A program made the translations under genes and the position numbers. A stretch of DNA of 64,000 nt from Gammaproteobacteria bacterium (GTDB lineage: Bacteria > Pseudomonadota > Gammaproteobacteria > DRLM01): contig JAHFRV010000004.1 of NCBI GenBank assembly GCA_023266095.1, positions 1-64,000 on the forward strand. Reading direction: 5' to 3'. The notes beneath the pieces were generated by a model that worked only from the letters and a program-made list of their open reading frames with translations, made no database searches and had not been told where the DNA came from. Of this stretch, positions 25,572-34,033 are shown in pieces. Every line of letters begins with the position of its first letter. Positions within the stretch are counted from its first letter, which is position 1.

Positions 25572-27391
25572 GGTTCCGTTGCCTCCAACGTCACCACCGG
25601 TGGTCGTTGCATGCGGCGCCAGCGCTTATAGGCGAAGAAACCGGCGACGATCAGCACTGCATTGATCGCGAGGGTTTGCCAGACTACCGTTAACCAGTCG
25701 ATAGGCTCGGCGGTGTGCGTTTCGGCGACTGCAGCGACATGACGGTCTTCGACCTGTGCTTCGGCGATCGGCGCTGCTGCCGGTTCCGCCGCGGGGGCGG
25801 CCGGTGGCGATACGATCTGCACACCGTCGGCGCCGAAGGAAATCACCTCGAGTTTTTTCATGATGGGTTTGCCGTCGGGACGCATGCCCTGCACGGTAAA
25901 CTCGGCGCGGGAACGACCGGCGCCGTCATCAACCGTGATTTCGCGCCGCCATTCCGCGGGCCCGTTCTGGGCCAAAGCGGTTTCAGTGGTGTTGCCGTCG
26001 GGACCGGTGATCACGGCGGTGACTTGCATGGTCTGGGTGTCGATCAAGCCGGCATGTGGGATGACCGTCAATATATAACGTCCGCCGCCTTCCGAGTGCG
26101 GGCTCACGCTGGCGGCGGCCGGTTGCGAATAGACATTGACCACTTGACGCTGTTCGCGTTGGAAAGTCGTGCCGTCTGCCATTAGGGCCAGCTCATACCG
26201 GCCTTCACCCAGGGATTTGCCGAAGCGATAACTGAAGGTGCCGTCACCCGCGGCGATATCCGGCGTTTGGCCATCATCCAATAGCGGCGACTCCTTTAGC
26301 TGGCCGGATTGGTCACGCTGCCGCAAGCTGATTTTAACCAGATCAAGAAACGCTTTTTGGTTGATCACCGTGCCGTCCTGGGTCAGCTGCACGAAATAAT
26401 AAGGCGCATCGTCGATGCTCAAATTATTGGGCAAACCGGTGACGCGTACTTTTAAATTGGTGACCACCATCACCCGGTTGTCGCTGTCCTGCGTGCCGCG
26501 AATGCGCCACTCGCCCGGCTCGGGTTTGTTGAGAGTGATAAGATCGTAGCCGGCATCACTGTGCCAACGCGCTGACGCGGGCGGCGCGACGGCGTTATAG
26601 GTTTTATTGCCGGGCGCGATCAATTCAATGGGTATTTCCGCGTCGCGGAACACTACCAAAGTCATCTCTTCGATACTGGCATCCACTTGCACGGTATTAT
26701 CCTTGATCGGCAAGCTGTCCGGCTTGGTGGCTTTTTCAAACATCCGCAGGAATACCCGCTGCAAAGCGTCGGCATTGTCGACCTGTTCGTACCAGCCGTC
26801 ACTGGCGGCGGCCAATTGCCGTAACAAGGCGTGATCCGCTTCTTTGGAGAGGGCCACGGTGTGGATTTTGACGTTGGCGTCGTGCAACCGGGGCAGTATC
26901 TCGTTGACGATGCGATGGCGCGAAGCCGCGTTGAGGGCGGTGTCTTTCGAAATATCCACGAAGCCATCGGTGAGCATGATGAGGCTGCGCTGAGAAGCGG
27001 GGTCGGCGCTTTGCCAATCCTGACTGGCCTTGACCAAGGCATCTTCGATATTGGTGTATAAACCCGTGGAGCTGATCTTGGCGGCGGCCTGTTGCGCCCG
27101 GTCTTTCCACGGCTGGTTCACCGCACCGTGCGGGACCAGCATGTTCACCTCTTGGCCATAGGTCCAGACCCCGGCGCGCGAACCATTGGGCAACAGACCG
27201 GTCAGCAGCCGCAGCGCGGGGGCCCGCAGATTATTAGGGTCGTTGCGCTTCATGCTGCCGGAGATGTCGATCAAGATGCGCACATCGTTGGCTGCTTCAC
27301 TGGCGGCGGCCAAGCTGGCTGCAGGGTATGCAAAAGACCAAAATAGGCCCGCCGCTATGATCAGAAGCAGGGGATTACGCCTTGATTCCAT
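25568..27391 (-). CDS. Exported VWA-domain membrane protein (TIGR03503-like)
   Basis: A 607-aa protein with a signal peptide (about 1-30), a von Willebrand factor A domain whose MIDAS begins DISGSMKRND (42-51), and a later NxTD-like region (IMLTDGFVDISKD). Beta-rich domains follow, with an Ala/Pro-rich linker near 535-560. A single membrane helix near 572-590 is followed by basic residues. The layout is type I: a large periplasmic metal-dependent adhesion domain anchored in the inner membrane. I believe it matches the uncharacterised TIGR03503 family. It overlaps the coiled-coil gene. Confidence 0.85.
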   Translation of the reverse strand: MESRRNPLLLIIAAGLFWSFAYPAASLAAASEAANDVRILIDISGSMKRNDPNNLRAPALRLLTGLLPNGSRAGVWTYGQEVNMLVPHGAVNQPWKDRAQQAAAKISSTGLYTNIEDALVKASQDWQSADPASQRSLIMLTDGFVDISKDTALNAASRHRIVNEILPRLHDANVKIHTVALSKEADHALLRQLAAASDGWYEQVDNADALQRVFLRMFEKATKPDSLPIKDNTVQVDASIEEMTLVVFRDAEIPIELIAPGNKTYNAVAPPASARWHSDAGYDLITLNKPEPGEWRIRGTQDSDNRVMVVTNLKVRVTGLPNNLSIDDAPYYFVQLTQDGTVINQKAFLDLVKISLRQRDQSGQLKESPLLDDGQTPDIAAGDGTFSYRFGKSLGEGRYELALMADGTTFQREQRQVVNVYSQPAAASVSPHSEGGGRYILTVIPHAGLIDTQTMQVTAVITGPDGNTTETALAQNGPAEWRREITVDDGAGRSRAEFTVQGMRPDGKPIMKKLEVISFGADGVQIVSPPAAPAAEPAAAPIAEAQVEDRHVAAVAETHTAEPIDWLTVVWQTLAINAVLIVAGFFAYKRWRRMQRPPVVTLEATEP

Positions 27392-27530
27392 CCTTTTACC
27401 CTTGGGCTGTGGCCGGCGGGGTCATTACCCGCGGCGGCTGATCCGTACTAAACCTTTATTAAGTATCGGACAAATTAAGGGGGGACTTTACCCAGGGTGG
27501 TGAGCGCAGCGTCGAATTATCGGGGGGCAC

Positions 27531-27571
27531 TAAAAAAACAAACCCCCGGCCTCTGTTCGAGACGCGGGGGG
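27531..27571 (-). terminator. Intrinsic terminator of fbp
   Basis: On the minus strand CCCCC (27566-27570) pairs with GGGGG (27543-27547), extended by inner pairs around a short loop, followed by TTTGTTTTTTT (27541 down to 27532). It lies about 36 bases after the fbp stop and separates fbp from the VWA operon. Confidence 0.8.
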
Positions 27572-27606
27572 ATAAGGCCAAACGCTACTGACCTGCCGAG
27601 ACGCGG

Positions 27607-28617
27607 TTAATCGCTTTCCTTGTGATAGGCCACGACGCGCTCCACCTCGTTTTTGGAGCCGAGGATGACCGGCACACGCTGGTGCAGGCCGTTGGGTTTG
27701 AGGTCGAGCATGCGCTCGCGGCCGGTGGAGGAGGCGCCACCAGCCTGCTCGATGATAAAGGACATCGGATTGGCTTCGTACATCAGACGCAGCTTGCCGG
27801 CCTTGGAGGGGTCTTTGGTGTCGCGGGGATACATGAAGATGCCGCCGCGCACCAGGATGCGGTGCACTTCCGCCACCATCGACGCCACCCAGCGCATATT
27901 GAAATCCTTGCCGCGCGCGCCTTCTTTACCGGCCAGGCACTCGCTGATGTAACGTTGCATCGGCGCTTCCCAGAACCGACTGTTGGAGGCGTTGATGGCG
28001 AATTCCTTGGTGTCGGCCGGCACCTGCATATTGGGATGGGTGAGGTAATACTCGCCCACATTGCGGTCGAGGGTGAAGCCGTTGACCCCGTGGCCGGTGG
28101 TGAGCACTAGCATGGTGGACGGGCCGTAGAGGGCGTAACCGGCGCACACCTGGCGGGTGCCGGGTTGCAGAAAATCGTCGGCGGTGATGTCTTTTTTACC
28201 TTCGGGCGCCTTTAAGATCGAGAAGATGGTGCCCACCGAAATATTGATATCGATATTGGATGAGCCATCCAAAGGATCAAACAGCAGCAGATATTTACCT
28301 TTGGGGAACTGAGGAGGGATGGGCAGGATTTCCTCCATCTCCTCGGAGGCCATGGCCGCCAAGTGGCCGGAGCGTTCGCTGGTGCTGATCATCACGTCGT
28401 TGGAGATCACGTCCAGTTTCTTTTGATCTTCGCCCTGCACGTTCTCGGTGCCGGCCCCGCCCAGCACGCCCGCCAGCGCGCCCTTGTTGACGTCGTTGGC
28501 GATGATCTTGGTGGCGGTCACGATGTCGTTGAGCAAGAGGGTGAACTCACCGGTGGCGCCGGGGATGCGGCGCTGCTCTTCGATAATAAACTGGGTAATG
28601 GTGGTGCCCGTTATCAT
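27607..28617 (-). CDS. fbp: Fructose-1,6-bisphosphatase class I
   Basis: Gluconeogenic (and, in autotrophs, Calvin cycle) phosphatase that converts fructose 1,6-bisphosphate to fructose 6-phosphate; 336 aa. The metal and substrate signature [18 protein letters not shown], the later [21 protein letters not shown] and the AMP-site-like N-terminal region place it in class I. AAGGA lies upstream of the ATG at 28617. A strong terminator follows the gene. It is divergent from the glycolipid cassette. Confidence 0.96.
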   Translation of the reverse strand: MITGTTITQFIIEEQRRIPGATGEFTLLLNDIVTATKIIANDVNKGALAGVLGGAGTENVQGEDQKKLDVISNDVMISTSERSGHLAAMASEEMEEILPIPPQFPKGKYLLLFDPLDGSSNIDINISVGTIFSILKAPEGKKDITADDFLQPGTRQVCAGYALYGPSTMLVLTTGHGVNGFTLDRNVGEYYLTHPNMQVPADTKEFAINASNSRFWEAPMQRYISECLAGKEGARGKDFNMRWVASMVAEVHRILVRGGIFMYPRDTKDPSKAGKLRLMYEANPMSFIIEQAGGASSTGRERMLDLKPNGLHQRVPVILGSKNEVERVVAYHKESD

Positions 28618-28934
28618 GCTGCTGATTCCTTAAGGTTGAGATGAGCCGTGGGTGCCCGTCGACGGGGCCGCCGGCCCGTGAGCGGCGCGGCGTGCACGCT
28701 GAGAAAGTGCTTGCCCGCTGCCGGCAAAAAGTCCGGCGCTGTTCCTCAGCGTCTAGTGTGGGCGGTATTATCCCGGTTTGGATTGACAAAATACAAGCTG
28801 GACACCTTCTTGCCGGTTTACCCCGGCCGCCGCAGGCCCTACCATGGCGCCGGTGGCAAGGCAGGATGACAACGCGGTCCCTCTATCATTTTTTTCGCCA
28901 CCAAGCCCGGTATTTAATGTTGACAGGAGTGCCT
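28618..28934. other. Divergent gap between fbp and the YbhN-like gene
   Basis: This 317-base region is the 5' flank of both fbp (minus) and the glycolipid cassette (plus). A TTGACA at 28784-28789 reads to the right, but no good -10 follows at the right spacing. AGGAG at 28925-28929 is the ribosome-binding site supporting the TTG start at 28935. No other feature was seen. Confidence 0.3.
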
Positions 28935-29846
28935 TTGAAACAGTTGTGGCGACCGCTCACCGGCGCCGTGATCTTGGTCGGCTTCGCCGTCTTCGTCGAA
29001 CGCTATCTCGGCTGGGCCGCCTTGCTGGCGCCCTGGCGGGAACTGCCATGGTGGGAAACTCTGCTCGCGTCGGGGCTGGCGGTGTTCAGCTATTGGGTGA
29101 GAACGGCGCGGCTGTTCGACTATTTCCACGCCGAAATGCGCGGCGGCTTCGCGTTGTGTTTCAAACTCACACTCCAGCACAACCTGCTCAATAATCTACT
29201 GCCGATGCGCAGTGGCGAGTTGAGTTTTCCGATGCTGATGTCTCGCTACTTCAGTGTGCCCGCGCGGCGTTCGGTGCCGGCGCTGTTGTGGTTCCGCGCC
29301 CTCGACCTACACACCCTGGCCATTTTCGCGCTGCTGGCCCTCCAGCCCGTCGGCGGCGCGACTCCCTACATTGTAGTGGGTCTGCTGGTATGGCTGCCGT
29401 TGCCGCTGCTGACCTTTATCTATGCGCAACGCTTGCGCGAGGCGCTGAATAAACATGATGCCGGCGGCTGGCGGCACCAGCTTGGCCAATTGCTCACCGG
29501 CTTGCCGCAGGGGCGGGGCGCTTTTTGGCGGGCCTGGGGCTGGACCTTGGTTAACTGGGCGGTGAAACTGGCGGCCTTCGCCTGGGTACTGCGGTTTTTC
29601 ATCGGCATCTCCGTGCCCGCGGCGTGGATGGGCGCCATCGCCGGCGACCTCACCAGCGTGTTGCCGGTGCACGGCATCGCCGGCGCCGGTACTTATGAGG
29701 CGGGGGTGGTGGCGGGCTTAGTGCCCTACGGCGTGGAACCGGCGGCCGCCTTGGCGGCGGCAGTGAATCTGCATTTGTTTTTACTGGGCACGACGCTGGC
29801 GGGCGGTGCGGCCAGCTTGCTGATAAAAGGTGGACGACGTGGATGA
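28935..29846 (+). CDS. YbhN/LPG-synthase-like multi-spanning membrane protein
   Basis: Integral membrane protein of about 303 aa with roughly seven to eight hydrophobic segments, of the lysylphosphatidylglycerol synthase TM-region/YbhN group. The family pattern NLLNNLLPMRSGELSFPML near residue 85 and GDLTSVLPVHGIAGAGTYEA in the second half is clear. Such proteins are flippase-like or lipid-modifying partners in lipid-linked sugar pathways; no soluble synthase domain is fused. The start is uncertain: TTG at 28935 has an ideal AGGAG five bases away, while an ATG at 28866 would add 23 residues. It overlaps the next gene by 17 bases. Confidence 0.85.
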   Translation: MKQLWRPLTGAVILVGFAVFVERYLGWAALLAPWRELPWWETLLASGLAVFSYWVRTARLFDYFHAEMRGGFALCFKLTLQHNLLNNLLPMRSGELSFPMLMSRYFSVPARRSVPALLWFRALDLHTLAIFALLALQPVGGATPYIVVGLLVWLPLPLLTFIYAQRLREALNKHDAGGWRHQLGQLLTGLPQGRGAFWRAWGWTLVNWAVKLAAFAWVLRFFIGISVPAAWMGAIAGDLTSVLPVHGIAGAGTYEAGVVAGLVPYGVEPAAALAAAVNLHLFLLGTTLAGGAASLLIKGGRRG

Positions 29847-30429
29847 GATGTTGTTGTTGTGGATCAATCAAAACTGGGCCCATCCGGTGCTGGACGGTGT
29901 ATTCAGTTGGCTGTCGTCGCGCACCGGTTTCGCCTTGCCCTTCGCGCTGGTGTTGCTGGCGCTGTTCGCCTGGCGCTGGCGCAAAATCGGCATTCAATTG
30001 TGGCTGCTGTTGATCTTCGTGGTGGGTGCCGGTGATTTCCTCGGGAACCTGCTCAAAGGGATGCTGGCCGAAGTCCGGCCCTGTTATGCGCTGGCCGCGC
30101 AGCTGCGGCAATTGGATCGCGCGCCCGGCGTCGGCTGCGGCCCCAGCATGACCGGTATGCCTTCCAATCACGCGCTCAATGCCTTCGCCACCGCGACCTT
30201 TCTCAGCCTGGTGCTGGGCGGACGCGCCGCCTGGCTGTTCGTCATTGCCACGCTGGTGGCGCTGTCGCGGGTCTATTTAGGCAAACATTATCCCAGCCAA
30301 GTCGGAGCGGGGGCGTTGATCGGCCTGTTTTGGGGGCTCGCGAGCGCATGGCTCGGGTTAAACTATCTCCCTTTTGTAAAACGCATCCGCTCCCTCGCCG
30401 CAGCAGGACATTCTCGACATGCAAATTGA
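29830..30429 (+). CDS. PAP2-family membrane phosphatase
   Basis: Lipid phosphatase of about 199 aa with several membrane helices. The three PAP2 motifs are seen as KGMLAEVRP, GMPSNH and SRVYLGKHYPSQ. In the third motif the usual aspartate after the histidine is glutamine, a substitution also familiar from dolichyl-diphosphatase-type members. A role in dephosphorylating undecaprenyl pyrophosphate or another lipid phosphate fits the cassette. Start codons GTG 29830, GTG 29839 and ATG 29848 are all possible, since AAAGGTGG lies at 29826-29833. It overlaps both neighbours. Confidence 0.88.
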   Translation: MDDVDEMLLLWINQNWAHPVLDGVFSWLSSRTGFALPFALVLLALFAWRWRKIGIQLWLLLIFVVGAGDFLGNLLKGMLAEVRPCYALAAQLRQLDRAPGVGCGPSMTGMPSNHALNAFATATFLSLVLGGRAAWLFVIATLVALSRVYLGKHYPSQVGAGALIGLFWGLASAWLGLNYLPFVKRIRSLAAAGHSRHAN

Positions 30430-31429
30430 ACAAACCGATCGGCCGCATCGCCTCTCGCTGGTGGTGCCGATGTACAACGAAGAAGACAACGTGGCGCCGC
30501 TGGTTAACCAAGTCCATGAGGCGTTGGCCGATTACCGCCATCCCTGGGAATTGGTGCTGGTCAACGACGGCAGCGCCGACGCCACCGAACAACAGATGCG
30601 GCTGGCCATTCAGCAATGGGGCAACCATGTGCGCCTGGTCGACTTGCAGCGCAACTTCGGCCAGACCGCCGCCATGCAGGCGGGCATCGACGCGGCGCGC
30701 GGCGATGTGATCGTCACCATGGACGGCGATCTGCAAAACGACCCCGTCGATATTCCGCGCATGGTGAAACGCCTCCTGGAAGAGGATTTGGATTTGGTGG
30801 CGGGCTGGCGCCAAAACCGTCAGGACACCTTGCTGCGCAAGATACCGTCGCGCATCGCCAACCGGCTGATCGGCCGTATCACCCAAGTGGAACTGCACGA
30901 CTACGGCTGCAGCCTCAAGGTGTTCCGCGCCAACATCATCAAAAGCGTGCGGCTTTACGGCGAGATGCATCGCTTCATCCCGGCCTGGATGGCGGCCAGC
31001 ACCTCGGCGCGCCGCATCAAGGAAGAAGTGGTGCGCCACCATGCCCGCCAGTACGGCCAATCTAAATACGGCATCGGCCGTACCTTCCGGGTAGTACTCG
31101 ATCTGCTGGTGGTGTATTTCTTCATGCGCTTCCGCAGCCGGCCCGGCCACTTCTTCGGCCGCATCGGCCTGATCTTCGGCGCACTGGGCATGTTGGGTCT
31201 CGGCTATCTCGCCTTCATCAAACTCATCGTGGGTGAAGACATCGGCACCCGGCCCTTGCTGCTCATCAGCGTATTGCTCATGTTTATGGCCGTGCAGTTT
31301 CTCACCACCGGCGTGTTGAGCGAAATGATGACGCGGACCTATTACGAATCCAGCCAGACCCGTTCTTATGTGGTACGCGACGATGGCAACGGCGGACCCA
31401 AGGACATGGATTGGAAACTACCGGAATAA
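30419..31429 (+). CDS. GT2 glycosyltransferase, polyprenyl-phosphate sugar synthase type
   Basis: A 336-aa family 2 glycosyltransferase. The catalytic domain (about 1-240) has VVPMYNEEDNV, VLVNDGSADAT, the metal-binding MDGDLQND and the QYGQSKYGIGRT motif. Two membrane helices follow (about 245-275 and 280-305). The layout is that of DPM1/ArnC/GtrB enzymes, which load a sugar from a nucleotide onto undecaprenyl phosphate. It overlaps the PAP2 gene by 11 bases and the GT39 gene by 19 bases, so the product is probably passed straight to the GT39 enzyme. Confidence 0.92.
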   Translation: MQIEQTDRPHRLSLVVPMYNEEDNVAPLVNQVHEALADYRHPWELVLVNDGSADATEQQMRLAIQQWGNHVRLVDLQRNFGQTAAMQAGIDAARGDVIVTMDGDLQNDPVDIPRMVKRLLEEDLDLVAGWRQNRQDTLLRKIPSRIANRLIGRITQVELHDYGCSLKVFRANIIKSVRLYGEMHRFIPAWMAASTSARRIKEEVVRHHARQYGQSKYGIGRTFRVVLDLLVVYFFMRFRSRPGHFFGRIGLIFGALGMLGLGYLAFIKLIVGEDIGTRPLLLISVLLMFMAVQFLTTGVLSEMMTRTYYESSQTRSYVVRDDGNGGPKDMDWKLPE

Positions 31430-32880
31430 CGCCGCATTCAACACACCGCGACGGCCTGCGGCTGGCGGCGCTGGCCTTGGCCCTGGTCGCGGTGAAGGCC
31501 GTCCTCACTCGCGCCGCCGGTGTCGAGCCGCATTACGACGAGGCCCAATATTGGGAATGGTCGCGGCAGCTGGATTGGAGTTACTACTCCAAGGGTCCGC
31601 TGGTGGCGTGGCTGATCGCCTTGTCCGAATCCCTCTTCGGCCACGGCGAGTGGCAAGTGCGCCTGCCCGCCTGGCTGGCTCACGGAGCGCTGCTGGCCGT
31701 GGTATTCCACTTCGCCCGCGATGTGTGGCAAAGTCGCGCCGCCGCCTGGTGGGCGGTGTGGCTCACCTTGTTCACCCCAGTGTATTTCACCCTCGGCCTG
31801 GTGATGACCACCGACATCTGGCTGTTCCTCTGCTGGACTTGGGGTTTGTGGGCGGTGTATCGCGCGCTGATATTCGAATGGCCCCGCGCCTGGTTTGAAG
31901 TGGGCGCGGCGGTGGGCATCGGCGCGCTCACCAAACTCAGCATCGGCCTGTTGCCGGCGGCGGTGGGCATCGCCGTGTTGCTCCATCCGCGCTGGCGGGC
32001 GCAGCTGAAATTGCCGCAGTTGTGGGGCGGACTGCTGCTCATGCTCATCATCATGAGTCCGGTCCTGGCATGGAACGCCACCCACGATTGGGTGATGTTC
32101 CGCCATGAAGGCGGCCACGTCGGCCGCGCCGACTGGTCGGTGTTGCGCGCCTTGTCTTTTCTGCTGGAGCAGGCCGTCGCGCTGTCACCGGTGGTAGTGC
32201 TGATCGCGCTCGGCGTGTTGTGGCGGCCGCCTAAAGAAAGCGGCCCGCGTTTAATATGGAGCCTGTCGCTGGCGTGGCTCGCCTTTTTTGTCTTCAAGGC
32301 GCTCAGCGCCAAAGTGCAAGTGAATTGGCCCGCCGCCAGCTATATCGGTTTGCTGATTTTATTCGCCGGCCACGTCCCCGCACTGGCGGCTTGGCAACGG
32401 CGCGCCTTGTTCGGCGGCTTCGCCCTGGCCTTGGCGCTGATGTTCGCCGCCTATTTTCCTTATGCCCTGGGTTTGCACCAAGATCCCTTTAAAGACACCA
32501 AGGCCTGGCGCGCGCCCGTCGCCGCCTTGAGCGCGCAAACGCCGCCGGTGCAATTTATTCTCACACCCAACTACAAACTCGCCGCCGAAGTCGCGTTTTA
32601 CTGGCCGGACTATTTACCGGTGTATGTGGCGGGCGACAGCGCGCGCCGTTTCAATCAGCACGACTTGTGGCCCAGTATAGCTCGCGAGGCCGGCCGCGAC
32701 GGTCTGTGGGTCAGCACCTCGCCCGATACACCGTCGGAACTGACGCGCGCCTTCGCTCGGTGCACGCCATTAACTGCCATTCCGGCGCGTGCTCCGGATG
32801 CTACGACTCTGCGCACTTTGTATGCGCGTCATTGTCGTGAGTACCGGCCGATCGTATGGCCGAGGCCGGGGAGTTATTGA
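31411..32880 (+). CDS. ArnT/PMT-type (GT39) membrane glycosyltransferase
   Basis: A 489-aa multi-spanning enzyme of the ArnT/dolichyl-phosphate mannosyltransferase superfamily. The first periplasmic loop has the acidic motif HYDEAQYWEW and the downstream KGPLVAWLI, and about ten to twelve hydrophobic segments follow. A soluble C-terminal portion begins near residue 375. It would transfer the sugar from polyprenyl phosphate to a periplasmic acceptor such as lipid A, another lipid, or a protein. The acceptor cannot be told from sequence, and no other arn genes are present. Confidence 0.88.
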   Translation: METTGITPHSTHRDGLRLAALALALVAVKAVLTRAAGVEPHYDEAQYWEWSRQLDWSYYSKGPLVAWLIALSESLFGHGEWQVRLPAWLAHGALLAVVFHFARDVWQSRAAAWWAVWLTLFTPVYFTLGLVMTTDIWLFLCWTWGLWAVYRALIFEWPRAWFEVGAAVGIGALTKLSIGLLPAAVGIAVLLHPRWRAQLKLPQLWGGLLLMLIIMSPVLAWNATHDWVMFRHEGGHVGRADWSVLRALSFLLEQAVALSPVVVLIALGVLWRPPKESGPRLIWSLSLAWLAFFVFKALSAKVQVNWPAASYIGLLILFAGHVPALAAWQRRALFGGFALALALMFAAYFPYALGLHQDPFKDTKAWRAPVAALSAQTPPVQFILTPNYKLAAEVAFYWPDYLPVYVAGDSARRFNQHDLWPSIAREAGRDGLWVSTSPDTPSELTRAFARCTPLTAIPARAPDATTLRTLYARHCREYRPIVWPRPGSY

Positions 32881-33058
32881 TATCGGTATTAATCCGGCAA
32901 TTAACAAGATGAAACGAATGGCTCCCTCCCTCTGGAAGGGGAGGGGATTTACTGCAATCAGTGCATTCATCATTTCAATTGCAGGTTTGATAGTAGAGAT
33001 GAGACAAATCAGGGCCGCGTTCGGATGAACGTCTGCACACTGCGCCTATAATTAATAC

Positions 33059-33721
33059 TCAGCCGCTCAGCTTGCGTTGATAATTCAACACCCGTCCCTT
33101 GAAGGCTGCGCCTTTGGCTTCTTGCGGTGTCGGTTTCGCGGAGGAATGGCCGTAACCCAGCGCGGTCATTTCCCGCGTGAATCTGCCGTGATGGCCGCGG
33201 CCGGGATCGACGATGATCACTTCCACCTCGGCGCTGGAATGGCGGGCGATGAAGCGCGACAACAAACCGGGATGGGCCGATTCGTACAATACGTCACTGC
33301 CGATGATCAGATCGAACTTGCCGAGCCGGGGATTTTCCGTCAGCCAATTGCCGCTTTGAAACTTGATGGGCGGGAAATGATTGAGCGCGATGTTCTTCAC
33401 TAAAAACGGACCGGCCAAGGGATGGATATCGCTGGCGGTGATGTCGCCGCCTTGTTGATGAATCACGATGCTGGCCACCGCGATGCCGCAGCCCACTTCC
33501 AGAATTCGTTTCCCCGCGATGGGGAAGCGGCTCATGATCTCGGCGAGGATCAATCCCGACGGCCACACCACGCCGAACAACGGCCAGGTCGCCGATGAGA
33601 TGCCCAGCCGTTCCGCTACTCCCGCGGGATCGGCGTATTGCTGCTTATCCAGCAGGGAGCGGATTTGAAAATCCACCCGGCCGATGGCGTGGGTCGCGAA
33701 TTTGACTTGGTAATCCGGCAT
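33059..33721 (-). CDS. SAM-dependent methyltransferase (Nnt1/METTL21-like)
   Basis: A 220-aa class I methyltransferase. The SAM-binding motif I is ILEVGCGIAVASIVI, preceded by VWPSGLILAE and followed by ASDIHPLAG and DLIIGSDVLYE. This pattern matches the COG3897/METTL21 group, whose members methylate lysine side chains of proteins. The target here is unknown. The ATG at 33721 (MPDYQVKFA) fits the family; codons upstream in the same frame are not supported. It is divergent from the RlmI-like gene. Confidence 0.85.
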   Translation of the reverse strand: MPDYQVKFATHAIGRVDFQIRSLLDKQQYADPAGVAERLGISSATWPLFGVVWPSGLILAEIMSRFPIAGKRILEVGCGIAVASIVIHQQGGDITASDIHPLAGPFLVKNIALNHFPPIKFQSGNWLTENPRLGKFDLIIGSDVLYESAHPGLLSRFIARHSSAEVEVIIVDPGRGHHGRFTREMTALGYGHSSAKPTPQEAKGAAFKGRVLNYQRKLSG

Positions 33722-34033
33722 GGTGAACCCGCCTCGGCGGTCGAACTCTGTTTGGGGTAAACCCCCGCTCCATTCATCGGGAAGATAGCCGCGCCGGGGG
33801 ATGAGGCGCTTAGCGCAAGGTGTCCGCAACGATGACGCCATCACGCCTTGAGGTGATGCAGGGGGTGGCGCCATGGTACACGCTTTGCGGTTTCTCCGGA
33901 GATAACGTGGTTTGGCGGCGGCGTAACCGCGGGCCGGTCTCACCGCGTTGCGACACTGCCCGGCCGCCGGCGTTGCCTGGCGGCCGGGAATTCACTAAGC
34001 TTGCCCCCCACCCCGCCGCATGAAGGACACCCT
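33722..34033. other. Divergent gap with a perfect 10-bp hairpin
   Basis: This 312-base stretch separates the two methyltransferase genes and has no supported gene. It contains CCCGGCCGCC (33959-33968) and GGCGGCCGGG (33979-33988) around a 10-base loop, and GAAGGA (34022-34027), seven bases before the rlmI GTG. No promoter pair was convincing. Confidence 0.4.

Noticed and set aside
28784-28810. TTGACA before the YbhN-like gene as a promoter
   Set aside because: No acceptable -10 box follows at 16-18 bases, so it was not listed as a promoter.
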